A stretch of 43,575 nt of DNA from Levilactobacillus cerevisiae. Its GTDB lineage: Bacteria > Bacillota > Bacilli > Lactobacillales > Lactobacillaceae. The stretch covers positions 1 through 43,575 of the forward strand of contig NZ_RHNN01000030.1 of the NCBI RefSeq assembly GCF_003946245.1, read 5' to 3'. The first letter of the stretch is position 1, and every line of letters begins with the position of its first letter. Below, in pieces: positions 1 through 8,370 of this stretch. The notes under the pieces are model-generated. The model was not told the DNA's origin, did no database searches, and saw only the letters and a program-made list of their open reading frames with translations. The position numbers were made by a program, and so were the translations under genes.

Positions 1-261
1 CATTCTTTGATTATACAAAAATATCCGTTGCCAGTAATCAAATTCATTTGATTACCAACAACAGATATTTTAGAACCATTTTTTTATTTTGGCATATTGC
101 CTGGATCAATTGTGTATGGCAGATCATACACAGCGACCACTTAAAATGTACCACCATTTCAGCGATAGATCTGTGTAAGCCGTGAGGACGGGAAAAATCG
201 TTACCGTACATGAGCTAAGAAAAATGAAGAGGTGGCGGATCAGCGGTAAGTCTGAGCTGAA
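1..261. other. Left-edge intergenic region; possible fragment of a minus-strand ORF
   Basis: On the minus strand a short open frame leaves the window at position 1 (reading SKISVVGNQMNLITGNG and on), but no start codon with a ribosome binding site is visible and an in-frame stop lies close upstream. The composition is AT-rich compared with the genes to the right. I cannot assign a family; it may be the remnant of a gene whose body lies to the left. Positions 120-260 show nothing I recognise. Confidence 0.25.
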
Positions 262-428
262 GCTGGGTAGGTACAGAACCCTGTGTCGATGGCGTTAGGA
301 CGAGCGTTTTTTCTCGGCCTTACACCACTGGGCGAGCTTGAAGACTCGTTTTATGAGGCTTCAAGTCGAACCCGGAGACCGCTCTTTGGCTCCGGGTGTC
401 CCCCCACAGGGTGGCGTACCTACCCAGC
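262..428 (+). repeat. Structured repeat element, copy 1 (nested hairpins)
   Basis: A 13-bp perfect terminal inverted repeat (GCTGGGTAGGTAC at 262-274, complement at 416-428) encloses a hairpin CTTGAAG...CTTCAAG near 340-367. A second hairpin follows: CCCGGAG (371-377), loop ACCGCTCTTTGG, CTCCGGG (390-396). After it comes the motif CCCCCCACAG. The same order of parts recurs at 8530-8761, 17895-18051 (reverse) and 18350-18521. The element sits immediately 3' of the 5'-nucleotidase gene, so it would be transcribed antisense to its own orientation by read-through. Function unknown: structured RNA, MITE-like element or terminator-like spacer are all possible. Confidence 0.7.
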
Positions 429-443
429 GAAGCGGAAATAGAC

Positions 444-2018
444 CTACCGCGGTTCGTTGATGATGGTGAAGTTGGCATTTGCCGTTGCGTCAATGACGGG
501 GTGTTCCTGCAGATAATCCGCAATGATTTCGCTCATCGCACCCTGGCTTTCAGCCACAATCTTGTCCGCACCAAACATGTCGTAGTGCCCACCACCAACA
601 GCGCGATACTGGTTCAGCGCAATTTGTAGTTGCTGGTCTGGGGTGACCGGTTCACCGTGATAAATCAGCTTTTCCACGCGTTGACCAACGGGATTAGCGA
701 TGTTTAATGTGTAATTAATGCCCTCGTACATATCGTAATTATACTGGCGGTGCTTGGGGTGGATGAAGGCCGGATTCACAATGATCTCGCCATCCTTCAC
801 GCTAAAGTAGCGCGCACTGACCTCCAAAGCGGCCCGCAAGTCTGCCCCGGTAATTTTCAACAGGGAGAGGCCGTTGGGGTACACGTAGTTCGTCATGATA
901 TTACGCATGGTGATGGGATTTTCAAAGCCGCGCGCCTCGTTGTTAAAGAGGGCCGTTGCGGAAATGTCGGCTCCCATCGTGGCCATTTGAACTTTCTGGA
1001 TGAACTCAATATAAGGTGTTTCATGAATACGGGCGTCAAAGGGATCATCAAAGGTCATGTCGCCTTGAATATGGCCGAGCGGCTGATCTAGCCAGTGGCC
1101 GACCGCGTTGTTCAGGCCGGTTGCGGCGGTGATTACCTTGGCATCCAAAGGCGCGTCCGCAGCGGAAACCAGCTCTGATTCGTGGTGAGTCACGGTCACT
1201 TTGCCATTGGCATCGTGGTCAAGGTCCAACGTAATCTTACCGACAGCCTGTCCGCGGAACCCGGGTTGGGTCGTGGGAATGTCAAAGACGTCAGTTGCCA
1301 GTTGACGATGTTGGTGGCCGGTGACCAAAGCGTCGATACCCGGAATGGCCTCTAAAATGTGGTAGGCTTCGTTTTCGCCGACGTGGATGTCGTTAGGCTG
1401 GCCGGTGGTTAAATCGCGCTCAAAGCCGCCGTGATAGCACACAACGACCACGTCAGCCTGCTCGCGGATGATCGGGACGTATTTCTTGGCGGCGATAAAG
1501 GCCGACTCGAACTGAAGACCACTGATGTTGGTGGCCTTTTCCCATTTGTAGACGGCCTGAGTGGTCAGACCCAAGACGCCAATCTTGATGCCATCTTTTG
1601 CGATAATTTTGTAAGGCTGGCCGTATTCCGGATCCCCGTTGGCATCTAAAATATTGGCGCACAAAATTGTCCGCTTGGCGTCACGAATGGCGTCCTGTAG
1701 GTATTCCTGGCCATAATTAAATTCATGGTTGCCCAGAATACCACAGTCGTAATTAATTTGATTATAAATGTTGAGCAGTGGTGCGGGGTTGCGGTCGGGC
1801 TGGACCCGCGCAACGTAGTAGGCCAACGGCGAGCCTTCGAGGAAATCGCCGTTTTCAATGGTGACCACGGGGCCCTGTTCCTTGGCAGCGGCTTGCTCGC
1901 GGGCGATGACCGTGGCCGCGCGGGCCAGGCCAAATCCCTGGTGGCTTCCCTTTTTCACGTAGTTCGTGGGGAAGACGTACCCGTGGGTATCACTTGTCGA
2001 TAAAATTGTCAGCTTCAT
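444..2018 (-). CDS. 5'-nucleotidase / 2',3'-cyclic phosphodiesterase family metallophosphoesterase
   Basis: Predicted 524-aa two-domain phosphoesterase of the UshA/CpdB/YfkN family, which hydrolyses nucleoside monophosphates or cyclic nucleotides using two metal ions. Metal-site motifs appear in order: STSDTHG (residues 7-13), GDFLEGSP, GNHEF, CYHGGFE and VTGHQHR. A C-terminal nucleotidase domain follows, with substrate-region sequence near NYVYPNGLSLLKI and a late GGGHYD. The start at MKLTIL is chosen because GGAGGG lies 9 nt upstream; a longer frame upstream lacks a site. There is no signal peptide or LPXTG anchor, so it should be cytosolic, unlike secreted relatives. Preceded by a good sigma-A promoter with an overlapping palindrome. 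The exact substrate cannot be told from sequence. Confidence 0.88.
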   Translation of the reverse strand: MKLTILSTSDTHGYVFPTNYVKKGSHQGFGLARAATVIAREQAAAKEQGPVVTIENGDFLEGSPLAYYVARVQPDRNPAPLLNIYNQINYDCGILGNHEFNYGQEYLQDAIRDAKRTILCANILDANGDPEYGQPYKIIAKDGIKIGVLGLTTQAVYKWEKATNISGLQFESAFIAAKKYVPIIREQADVVVVCYHGGFERDLTTGQPNDIHVGENEAYHILEAIPGIDALVTGHQHRQLATDVFDIPTTQPGFRGQAVGKITLDLDHDANGKVTVTHHESELVSAADAPLDAKVITAATGLNNAVGHWLDQPLGHIQGDMTFDDPFDARIHETPYIEFIQKVQMATMGADISATALFNNEARGFENPITMRNIMTNYVYPNGLSLLKITGADLRAALEVSARYFSVKDGEIIVNPAFIHPKHRQYNYDMYEGINYTLNIANPVGQRVEKLIYHGEPVTPDQQLQIALNQYRAVGGGHYDMFGADKIVAESQGAMSEIIADYLQEHPVIDATANANFTIINEPR

Positions 2019-2105
2019 TAATGTCACCCTCCAATAGGAAGTCTGGCTGGCCACGGGTCACGTAGACCAGTTGCTGGCAGACCGTTCGCGAAAAGACGCC
2101 GAAAT

Positions 2106-2121
2106 CTTTAACGTGTTAAAG
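2106..2121. promoter_or_regulatory. Palindromic operator at the 5'-nucleotidase transcription start
   Basis: CTTTAAC-GT-GTTAAAG has 7-bp perfect arms and lies just downstream of the TATAAT box of the 5'-nucleotidase promoter, so it spans the expected transcription start. A repressor bound here would block transcription. No cognate regulator is adjacent; the binding protein is unknown. Confidence 0.5.
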
Positions 2122-2123
2122 AA

Positions 2124-2152
2124 ATTATAAGCTAGTTTGCGTTGCGTGTAAA
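2124..2152 (-). promoter_or_regulatory. Sigma-A promoter of the 5'-nucleotidase gene
   Basis: On the minus strand TTTACA (2147-2152) and a perfect TATAAT (2124-2129) are separated by exactly 17 nt. The transcript would begin near 2117, about 100 nt before the start codon at 2018. Confidence 0.75.
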
Positions 2153-2262
2153 TTTTACCTGGCAAAAATCGTGAAATTTTCTAATTTTTCTTCACCAAAA
2201 CGATTGTAGGGGGTGAAATTAGGGCTTATCAGCGAGTCAAAATGAGCTGAAATGTTGTGGGT

Positions 2263-2396
2263 ACTGTTCGTTCCCGGCGGCGGGTTCAAAACGCTCTGCT
2301 GTGGGGTCGGTTCCAGCCTTAGAAGCGGCTTCCACCTCGACTTTGAGCCACAAGGCGGTCTCAAAGGTCGTCCCATGCTCTAAACTGAGAAAACCG
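2263..2396 (-). repeat. Tandem repeat unit A of the structured-element family
   Basis: First of two head-to-tail copies with a 139-bp period. It begins ACTGTTCGTTCCCGGCGG and ends GAGAAAACCG. Read on the minus strand it carries the family hairpin CTTTGAG - ACCGCCTTGTGG - CTCAAAG (2341-2366), then the CCCCACAG motif. Short open frames across it are by-products of the repeat and have no ribosome binding site. Confidence 0.8.
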
Positions 2397-2401
2397 GTCG
2401 C

Positions 2402-2536
2402 ACTGTTCGTTCCCGGCGGCGGGTTCAAAACGCTCTGCTGTGGGGTCGGTTCCAGCCTTAGAAGCGGGCTTCCACCTCGACTTTGAGCCATAGGGCGGTC
2501 TCAAAGATCGTCCCATGCTCTAAACTGAGAAAACCG
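2402..2536 (-). repeat. Tandem repeat unit B of the structured-element family
   Basis: Second copy, nearly identical to the unit at 2263-2396. It has one inserted G in the AGAAGCGGG tract and three substitutions in and beside the hairpin loop (CCACAAGG becomes CCATAGGG, AAGGTCG becomes AAGATCG). The hairpin stem CTTTGAG/CTCAAAG is kept unchanged while the loop varies. Confidence 0.8.
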
Positions 2537-2875
2537 CTCAGTTAAGACCATCGACACAGCTGAGCATTTTGACCCGCCTCTGGTCACTGACACTGTCCAA
2601 GCTGGGCTCATTTGGATTATCCCTGCGGCTGAGATTGGTTTAGAGCCGCCCCCCCACAAAACTTTGATGAAGTTAGACTGTAGACGCTAACTACAGGCAG
2701 ATATGGTCGTTGAACTGAGATGACGTAGTGGCGCTAACGTCTTAGTCCACAACGACCTCTGACCATTACTGTTCAGTTTCCAGGTAACAAAAAACGGCGG
2801 CCAGACCTTAATCGTCTGCGTCGTCGCTTAGAGAAAAACGTATCTTACGTTTGGAGTGGGCTGGTTGCAGTAGCA
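2537..2875. other. Intergenic region with a long hairpin (2705-2757)
   Basis: No convincing gene. The main structure is an imperfect hairpin with outer arms GGTCGTTG (2705-2712) and CAACGACC (2750-2757) and an inner GACGT/ACGTC pairing. It has no T-run, so it is not a simple terminator. The rest shows nothing I recognise. Confidence 0.4.
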
Positions 2876-3115
2876 GTGCCGCCCGTTATTTTTACTTGGA
2901 GGAGTAAAATTGGTAACTTATTCGTTTGGTTAGTCGTAAGTTATGCAATTACTATACCAACAATTTGTGAAGAAAATGTGACGGAAATATTACAAACAAC
3001 CCATCCTGGTGAATCATGGCCCGTGAAAACGCTGCGAATAGCGGGAACTAACGAACAAGCCATCCCCGGTGTGACGGGGAAAAGCGGTCCAGTGGCGCGG
3101 ACGCAAACGGAATAA
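2876..3115 (+). other. Weak open frame, possible gene remnant
   Basis: An open frame of about 79 codons. GGAGGAG lies inside it, 7 nt before a TTG in another frame that stops after a few codons. The frame encodes a short hydrophobic stretch (GNLFVWLVVSYAITIP), then a polar tail. Base use is more AT-rich than its neighbours in the first half and more GC-rich in the second, as if two pieces were joined. No family recognised; decayed gene or chance frame are equally possible. Confidence 0.2.
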
Positions 3116-3469
3116 ATCACAAATGAAGAAAATTTTTCAAAGCGAATACTTTATGAAAACCAGCCATCCAATTTTCATAGAGGATAGCCTGCAGACAGAA
3201 TTCGCTTGGTAGTTGCGGCAGCACGCTAGAATATGGGCAAAGTTGACTCACTCACACTGACATCGACTGTGGCCAATCAGCGCAGACAAACGTTGCCAGT
3301 CCAGCGATGGTCACACCAATGTCGGATTGAAGAACAATCTTAGCCGGAGGACCGCCCCTCAGGCCGCAGGCGCTCCCCACAGCAGACGGAATCTCTGGCA
3401 GCCGCAGGTGGTAATTAACCACTAATTTCGTGGATTGATTCTCCGTTAGCTGGACCGGCAATGCTAAGG
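3116..3469. other. Intergenic region with a degenerate structured-repeat copy
   Basis: No gene seen. Around 3343-3412 the sequence TAGCCGGAGGACCGCCC...CAGGCCGCAGG, a CCCCACAG motif, then GCCGCAGGTGG resembles a decayed member of the element family best seen at 18350-18521, which ends with a similar GCCGCAGGTGG. The outer stem is poorly kept, so this assignment is tentative. Confidence 0.3.
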
Positions 3470-5548
3470 CTAGTCGGTTGTTGCGAGCTCTTGCATGTAG
3501 AGCATCTGGTCCGTCGAAATCTGCTGATACAGCTCATCGGCCAGCGCGGGTGACAGTTCCTTCAGGCTCCGCTTCTGGCGAATATAGGTGTATTCATATT
3601 GGAAGGCCTGAATGAACAGCTCGTTCTGCTGATCGGTAATTTCCTTGGACACGTAGCGCCGGTGACGGGCGTTGTAGTAGTTCCGCACGGCATTGACTTC
3701 CGCTTGGTTATCCACGCTGGAAATGTCGGTCAGGTAAGCGACGACGTTGTTGTACACGTCCTGCTCAATTTGGAGAAAGGCTTCCCGGCGTTTTGCATCC
3801 TCTTCAGCGTCACGCCGTGGCCGTTCCCGGGGCGTTCGGCGTTCTTGTTGGACGCGTTGTTGGGCGAGCCAGCGTTCCTGTTCGGGCGTCCGCGGCTGTT
3901 GCTGGAGGCGCTTTTGTTGCAGGGCAATTCGTTGTTCTCGGTGGCGCCGGCGGTTAACCGTGTGGGAAATCCGGTGGCTTACGAAGCGGAACCATAACGA
4001 GAAATTCACAAAGGGATTGTTGTGGCTCATTTGGGATTTAATCAGTAAGACCCGGACGTAGCGACTGGCAAATCCTTGGGAAATGGTGCCCGCGTCGGCC
4101 ATGTCTTGGACCGTTTTGACCTCGATCTGGGTGGCGTGGTTGAGAAGCTCACTCATTTTCTGTTTGTCGGGACGGGCGTCGGTGGCTTGACTGTTGAGGA
4201 CCTCAATCACGGCCTGCGTGGCGCTCGGATCGTCCGGGTTTTCCTGGCTCAAGCGTTCGGTGGCGTAGGCTACCAAGGCTTTACGTTCGCGCAAGGCTTC
4301 GGCGGGGTCGACCGGCAATTTTTTATTTGGAAGCAACAAAGGTAAGACCAGTGTTGGGACTAGTAGGCTCAGTACAATCACGACCGCCGCGATGAAAATC
4401 ATCGAGTTCCGGAAGGGGAAAGCCTGGCCATTTAGCGTCAAAGGTAGTGAGAAGGCCATGGCCAAGGTGATGGTTCCGTGGACGCCGGAGAGGGCACCGA
4501 CGATGGCGTGGTGCGGCCGTTCTGATTTTTTCGACCGAATCAACGCCCAGTCGAAACGAATCCAGAGATACCGGAGGGTTAGCATGACTAGGTAGAGGAC
4601 GACGGCCAGGAAAATGTAGGTCGGAATGGACTTTGAGCTATCCTGTTGAATATTTACCCAGACAGTGGGCAGGGAGACGCCCAGCAGGACGAAAACGAAG
4701 CCATTGAGGATGCTGGTCAGGATCCGCCAGGTCGTCCGCGATACCAGTTGGAGCTGGGTGCTGGACAGTCGCAGTTGGTTGTTGGAGACACTGTACATCA
4801 ACCCAGCAGCCACGACGGCCAAGATACCTGAGAGGCCAACGTGTTCAGCGGCTAAATAAATCATGAAGGGCACTAAAATGTCGTAAGGGACAATCACGCT
4901 GGAGGAATCCTTCCCGGTACGAACCAGGAAGACCCGCGCCCAGACGGCGACGACCCCTAAAACGAGACCAATCAGCAGCCCGCCAAAGAAGACGATGAGA
5001 AAATGTTTGATCCCACCACCAACGGAAAATTTGCCGGTGGTGAAGGCGGTCAGAGCCAAACTGAAGGCAACCAAACCGGAAGCGTCGTTGAAGAGCGACT
5101 CGCGTTCCAGCATGCCCATGACCCGCTCCGGCACCGCCATGTTGGTGGTGATGGAGCTGACCGCGACGGCATCAGTAGGGGTCACAATCGCTGCGAGTGC
5201 GAAGGCCAAGGCTAGCGGCAGGGTGCCCAGAATGGCGTGACTGAGGTAGCCCATGAGCACGACCGTGAGAATGGCCAGCGCGACCGCCATGGACAGCACG
5301 GACCCCACGTTATGCCGGAGCTCCCGGGCGTTGGCGTTGCGGCCGTCGTAGAACATGAGCGGCGCAATGATCAGGAGCATGAAGACCTCAGGCTCGAGGA
5401 TGAAATGGTGGTATAGGGGTACCAGCGAGAGCAGGGCCCCCGCAAAGATTTGGTAAAAGGCCTGCGGAATGGCGGGAAATAACGGGTAAATTGTATTCGC
5501 CACAATGGTTGCGATAACCAAGAGCAGGACGGCGTAGAAGACTTCCAA
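3470..5548 (-). CDS. CPA1 family Na+/H+ antiporter with long cytoplasmic tail
   Basis: Predicted 692-aa monovalent cation:proton antiporter of the CPA1 (NhaP/NHE) family, used for Na+ export and pH homeostasis. The first ~420 residues form about a dozen hydrophobic segments with the family signatures IVTPTDAVAV and LFNDASGLVAF (the acidic ND pair is the ion site) and GVHGTITLAMAFSLP. The remaining ~270 residues are a charged cytoplasmic domain with an Arg/Gln-rich coiled segment (HREQRIALQQKRLQQQ). The TTG start at 5546-5548 is preferred: GGGAGG lies about 7 nt upstream, while the longer frame begins 24 residues earlier without a site. A second, shorter paralogue lies at 23915-25501 in the island. 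Confidence 0.88.
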   Translation of the reverse strand: MEVFYAVLLLVIATIVANTIYPLFPAIPQAFYQIFAGALLSLVPLYHHFILEPEVFMLLIIAPLMFYDGRNANARELRHNVGSVLSMAVALAILTVVLMGYLSHAILGTLPLALAFALAAIVTPTDAVAVSSITTNMAVPERVMGMLERESLFNDASGLVAFSLALTAFTTGKFSVGGGIKHFLIVFFGGLLIGLVLGVVAVWARVFLVRTGKDSSSVIVPYDILVPFMIYLAAEHVGLSGILAVVAAGLMYSVSNNQLRLSSTQLQLVSRTTWRILTSILNGFVFVLLGVSLPTVWVNIQQDSSKSIPTYIFLAVVLYLVMLTLRYLWIRFDWALIRSKKSERPHHAIVGALSGVHGTITLAMAFSLPLTLNGQAFPFRNSMIFIAAVVIVLSLLVPTLVLPLLLPNKKLPVDPAEALRERKALVAYATERLSQENPDDPSATQAVIEVLNSQATDARPDKQKMSELLNHATQIEVKTVQDMADAGTISQGFASRYVRVLLIKSQMSHNNPFVNFSLWFRFVSHRISHTVNRRRHREQRIALQQKRLQQQPRTPEQERWLAQQRVQQERRTPRERPRRDAEEDAKRREAFLQIEQDVYNNVVAYLTDISSVDNQAEVNAVRNYYNARHRRYVSKEITDQQNELFIQAFQYEYTYIRQKRSLKELSPALADELYQQISTDQMLYMQELATTD

Positions 5549-6087
5549 AAAAATCCCTCCCAATTGAGATTGAACGTTGGCTCTTATTTTACGCCAATCG
5601 GCTGAGAAAAGGGGGATCAATTCTCTGGGAGTTTAGTCAAACTCATGTTTAACCATTCACTTGGCGGTGGATGGGCGCTTGAGAGCGATTAAATTGTGTA
5701 TTATGAATAATCATGCTGATGTTTTGGATATAAATACAATTAATAAAAAAAGAGACGCCAGGGGGGTTAGTTTGTAAAAGTCCGGAACCTATCAGAAGAT
5801 AATTGATTGAGTAGACGAACTTTGTGCCCCTATTGGTTGCCGACGTTCCGGGAATTAATGTCTTTTCTCACAAGCGAGTGGGGTCAGTTCAAAATGGTTG
5901 GGAGACACAACCAACCCACTAAAAAATGTTGCCCCTAATTTAGAAAGTTTCCAAAAAAGGTTGATTATTCATTCAATTGTGGTAACATATAAGTTGGTTC
6001 TACTAGATGATTCGCTGAATTGTTTAAGTAAGCTTTGTTATGTTGTCTGTTATCGTTACTCAATCCAACGATAAGGAAGTGCTGAAT
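5549..6087. other. Intergenic region upstream of the Spx-like gene
   Basis: No supported gene. Contents: a widely spaced inverted repeat CCGGAAC (5782-5788) / GTTCCGG (5845-5851), a short TGGTTG/CAACCA hairpin near 5893-5912, and a probable promoter at 5961-5988. The rest is AT-rich spacer. Confidence 0.5.
5961..5988 (+). promoter_or_regulatory. Probable promoter of the Spx-like gene
   Basis: TTGATT (5961-5966) and TAACAT (5983-5988) are 16 nt apart, about 100 nt ahead of the start codon at 6088. The boxes are imperfect, so the exact start site is uncertain. Confidence 0.4.
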
Positions 6088-6486
6088 ATGATTAATTTGT
6101 ACATTGCACCAAGTAGCGCATCCAGCCGGAAAGCACGCGCTTGGCTCAAGGACCACGACATTGCGTTCGCAGAACGGAATATCAAGTCCAAGCCATTGAA
6201 CGCGGCAGAAGTTAAGCAGATTCTCCGTTTAACTGAAAACGGCAGTGAAGATATTATCTCCACGCGGTCTAACGTGTTCAAGGAACTGCACGTTGATTTG
6301 GACAGTCTGTCTGTCAGCCAGTTAGTCGACCTCGTTGTGGAATACCCAGACTTGATCAAGCGGCCCATCATTTTCGATGACAAGCGACTTGAAGTGGGTT
6401 ACAACGAAGAAGAGATTCGGCGGTTCTTGCCTCGCGATGTGCGGACGGCGGAACTCCACCACTTGGAATCACAATTAAGCTCATAG
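6088..6486 (+). CDS. Spx-like transcriptional regulator lacking the CxxC redox motif
   Basis: 132-aa member of the ArsC/Spx family. Spx binds the alpha C-terminal domain of RNA polymerase and redirects transcription under thiol stress; Cys10 and Cys13 form its switch. Here the thioredoxin-like N-terminus reads APSSASSRKARAWL, so both cysteines are Ser (10 and 13). Gly52 (TENGSED), needed for polymerase contact, and Arg92 (KRPIIFDDKRLEVGYNEEE), which stabilises the switch region, are kept. It should therefore still engage polymerase but not sense disulfide stress. The start at MINLYIAPS is supported by AAGGAAG 8-9 nt upstream; the longer frame has none. Monocistronic. Lactobacilli often have several Spx paralogues. 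Confidence 0.9.
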   Translation: MINLYIAPSSASSRKARAWLKDHDIAFAERNIKSKPLNAAEVKQILRLTENGSEDIISTRSNVFKELHVDLDSLSVSQLVDLVVEYPDLIKRPIIFDDKRLEVGYNEEEIRRFLPRDVRTAELHHLESQLSS

Positions 6487-6599
6487 AATGGATCGATCAG
6501 TTCTCGGGGGAGTGCTGGTCGGTTTTTTATTAATAAAATTATAAACCACGCTGCGTGGGCGACCGTTCCTGGTTACCGCACCGGCAGGGCAAGCAAAAG

Positions 6600-6646
6600 A
6601 AAAGCTGACTCGGAAATCATCCTGATTTCTTAGTCAGCTTTTTTGC
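6600..6646 (-). terminator. Bidirectional terminator between the Spx-like and ATP-cone genes
   Basis: AAAAGCTGACT and AGTCAGCTTTT form a perfect stem around a ~20-nt interior, with A-runs and T-runs on both sides. It sits at the convergent 3' ends of the plus-strand Spx-like gene and the minus-strand ATP-cone gene, and could serve both. Confidence 0.75.
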
Positions 6647-6654
6647 GTTTGAAA

Positions 6655-6939
6655 TTAGTGACTCGCTTTTAAGTAGCTCTGTGCCATCTGCGTGTATCCC
6701 AGTTGTTCCAAGGTTTCCGCAATGGTTGCGGTGATTGTACCGGTCGCCACGACGTCGAAACCAGCGAGCTGGGCGACAATTAGGCTCTCCACGCGGTGAA
6801 CAACGGTGGGGTCGTTGGTGAGGCTAGCGAGGGTCGCGTGAATCTTCCGCGAATTAAACGGAGCGTGCCTTCCGTTAGGGGTTTCCACGGTAAGACCGGT
6901 TGGGTCCATCGTCGCCTGTGATCTTCTGATAACGTCCAT
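6655..6939 (-). CDS. Free-standing ATP-cone domain protein
   Basis: 94 aa. Residues ~17-92 resemble an ATP-cone, the nucleotide-binding regulatory domain of NrdR and of class I/III ribonucleotide reductases: TVETPNGRHAPFNSRKI (strand-turn with G-R and F-x-x-x-K-I), helices, then ITATIAETLEQLGYTQMAQSYL, which matches the family pattern ending in ...A..Y. No second domain is attached: no zinc ribbon as in NrdR and no reductase. ATG at 6937-6939 has AGGAGGG 9 nt upstream. No reductase gene is nearby, so the partner is unknown. It might bind ATP/dATP and act as a separate subunit or decoy. The domain call rests on pattern recognition only. Confidence 0.65.
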   Translation of the reverse strand: MDVIRRSQATMDPTGLTVETPNGRHAPFNSRKIHATLASLTNDPTVVHRVESLIVAQLAGFDVVATGTITATIAETLEQLGYTQMAQSYLKASH

Positions 6940-7084
6940 CGTCTCTTACCCTCCTAGGTGTTTTGGGCGGTTGAATGGGTTGATTAGCAGCTCATTCAAA
7001 AATGCCCGTACAACTATCTTACGATGAATTCAAGAAAAAAACAACTAGATATGGGGGGTAAATTTCACCTATTTCTACATGTGG

Positions 7085-7112
7085 GGGCAAAACCACAGAG
7101 CGTGGTCGACCG
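7085..7112 (-). terminator. Likely terminator of panE
   Basis: On the minus strand ACCAC-gctct-GTGGT is followed by TTTTG, a short stem with a short U-tract, just after the stop codon at 7122. Weak but well placed. Confidence 0.45.
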
Positions 7113-7121
7113 TTTTTTACG

Positions 7122-8051
7122 TTAGATTCCTTTGAGGGTTTCTTGGGCGTGAATTTCCTGGGCCAACAGGGCGTTGGTTGGGGCCGGCACGTTTAATTTC
7201 GCCCCCAAAGCGGCAACGTAGCCGTTGAGAAAATCAATTTCGGTGGGCCGCTGGTTGGCCATGTCCTGGTGCATGGAGGGGTAGTGACCGCCATTGGTCT
7301 CGGGTGAAAATTGGGCGGCAATCAGCGCCGTGACGTCTTGCGCGTTGAAGTCAACTTCGGCGGCATCCGCGACGGCCTGGAACTCGTTGAGCACGGCATC
7401 GTTCAGCGTGCGCCAGTTAGGCAGGGCGCCAAACTCGCCGATGTTGCAGTCAAACAGGGTGCAGTAAGTGTTGAGCACGCTGTTCAGGCCAGCCTTCTTC
7501 CAAATGGCGGCCATCACGTTAGCGGCCGGACTGGCGTTGAGACCGGCACCGTTGAGCGTGGTCAGTAAGCCGGGGAGGTCGGGAAATTCGGCCGGTACCA
7601 CGGCTTGGAGAGAAATACTACCGGTCCCCGTCACCTTGATGTGGCCGGGGCCAGTCATGCCCGAAGACCAGATGGTAGTGCCCACAACGATTTGCTTCTT
7701 AGGCACGTGCCGCTCAATCGTTTCGACGTTGCCGATTCCGTTGGCCAGCGTCAAGACGGCTGGTTGATTGGCCAAGACATCGCTGAGGGCCGTCAACATG
7801 TGATCCATCTGCATGGCTTTCGTGAAGAGAATAACCAGGTCAAATTGCTCGGTCACGTCCTGGGGCGCCTTGGCGGTCATGGGATAAACGTGATCCTGGC
7901 CATCGTCGGTTGTGACGATCAGCCCATCGCGGTTAATCGCGGCAACGTGGTCGGCCCAGTTGTCGATCAGCGTGACCTGGTTTCCAGCTTCCTGAAGTTT
8001 AACGCCAAACCGACTCCCCATGGCACCGGCGCCAGCAATTGCAATTTTCAT
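7122..8051 (-). CDS. panE: 2-dehydropantoate 2-reductase (ketopantoate reductase)
   Basis: 309-aa enzyme that reduces 2-dehydropantoate to pantoate with NADPH in pantothenate/CoA synthesis; related paralogues reduce other 2-keto acids. The N-terminus MKIAIAGAGAMGSRFG is the Rossmann GxGxxG dinucleotide site. LFTKAMQMD carries the conserved catalytic-region Lys, TLANGIGN is the Asn-containing substrate loop, and the helical C-terminal domain holds KKAGLNSVLN and the HYPSMHQDMANQRPTEID motif typical of PanE/ApbA. ATG at 8051 is chosen: GAGGAGC lies 10 nt upstream and the Rossmann fold begins there. Single gene, with no other CoA-pathway genes beside it, so a role as a general 2-keto acid reductase cannot be excluded. 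Confidence 0.9.
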   Translation of the reverse strand: MKIAIAGAGAMGSRFGVKLQEAGNQVTLIDNWADHVAAINRDGLIVTTDDGQDHVYPMTAKAPQDVTEQFDLVILFTKAMQMDHMLTALSDVLANQPAVLTLANGIGNVETIERHVPKKQIVVGTTIWSSGMTGPGHIKVTGTGSISLQAVVPAEFPDLPGLLTTLNGAGLNASPAANVMAAIWKKAGLNSVLNTYCTLFDCNIGEFGALPNWRTLNDAVLNEFQAVADAAEVDFNAQDVTALIAAQFSPETNGGHYPSMHQDMANQRPTEIDFLNGYVAALGAKLNVPAPTNALLAQEIHAQETLKGI

Positions 8052-8370
8052 AAAGAACACGCTCCTCAAGTAGTAGATTTAGGTGACGCACTGGCGGCAA
8101 GCTGCTGGAACACTAAACTGTCAGACTGCAGTTTGCCGGCCAAATGCGAAACACCCGTCATTAGTTTCAGTGTAGCAGTTTTACGCCAACATGTGGTGAG
8201 GAAGGTGTTGTTGGTCTGGGGATTGTTAGGGTGGCGTATGTAAATGGGAGGATAAGATGAAGGCGGTCAACTTAGCAAGCATTGATTGGGTCACCTATTT
8301 TAGTTTTCAGGCGTTCGTACACGACTACAGGTAAAATCAATTTTAAAAGGAGAACAACAGGTAGGATCAC

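Noticed and set aside
2155..2491. Open frames on both strands over the tandem repeats
   Set aside because: Repeated peptide blocks mirror the 139-nt tandem repeat, with no start signals.
3599..5240. Several plus-strand frames opposite the Na+/H+ antiporter
   Set aside because: Shadows of the antiporter gene; compositions follow its codon pattern and none has a ribosome site.
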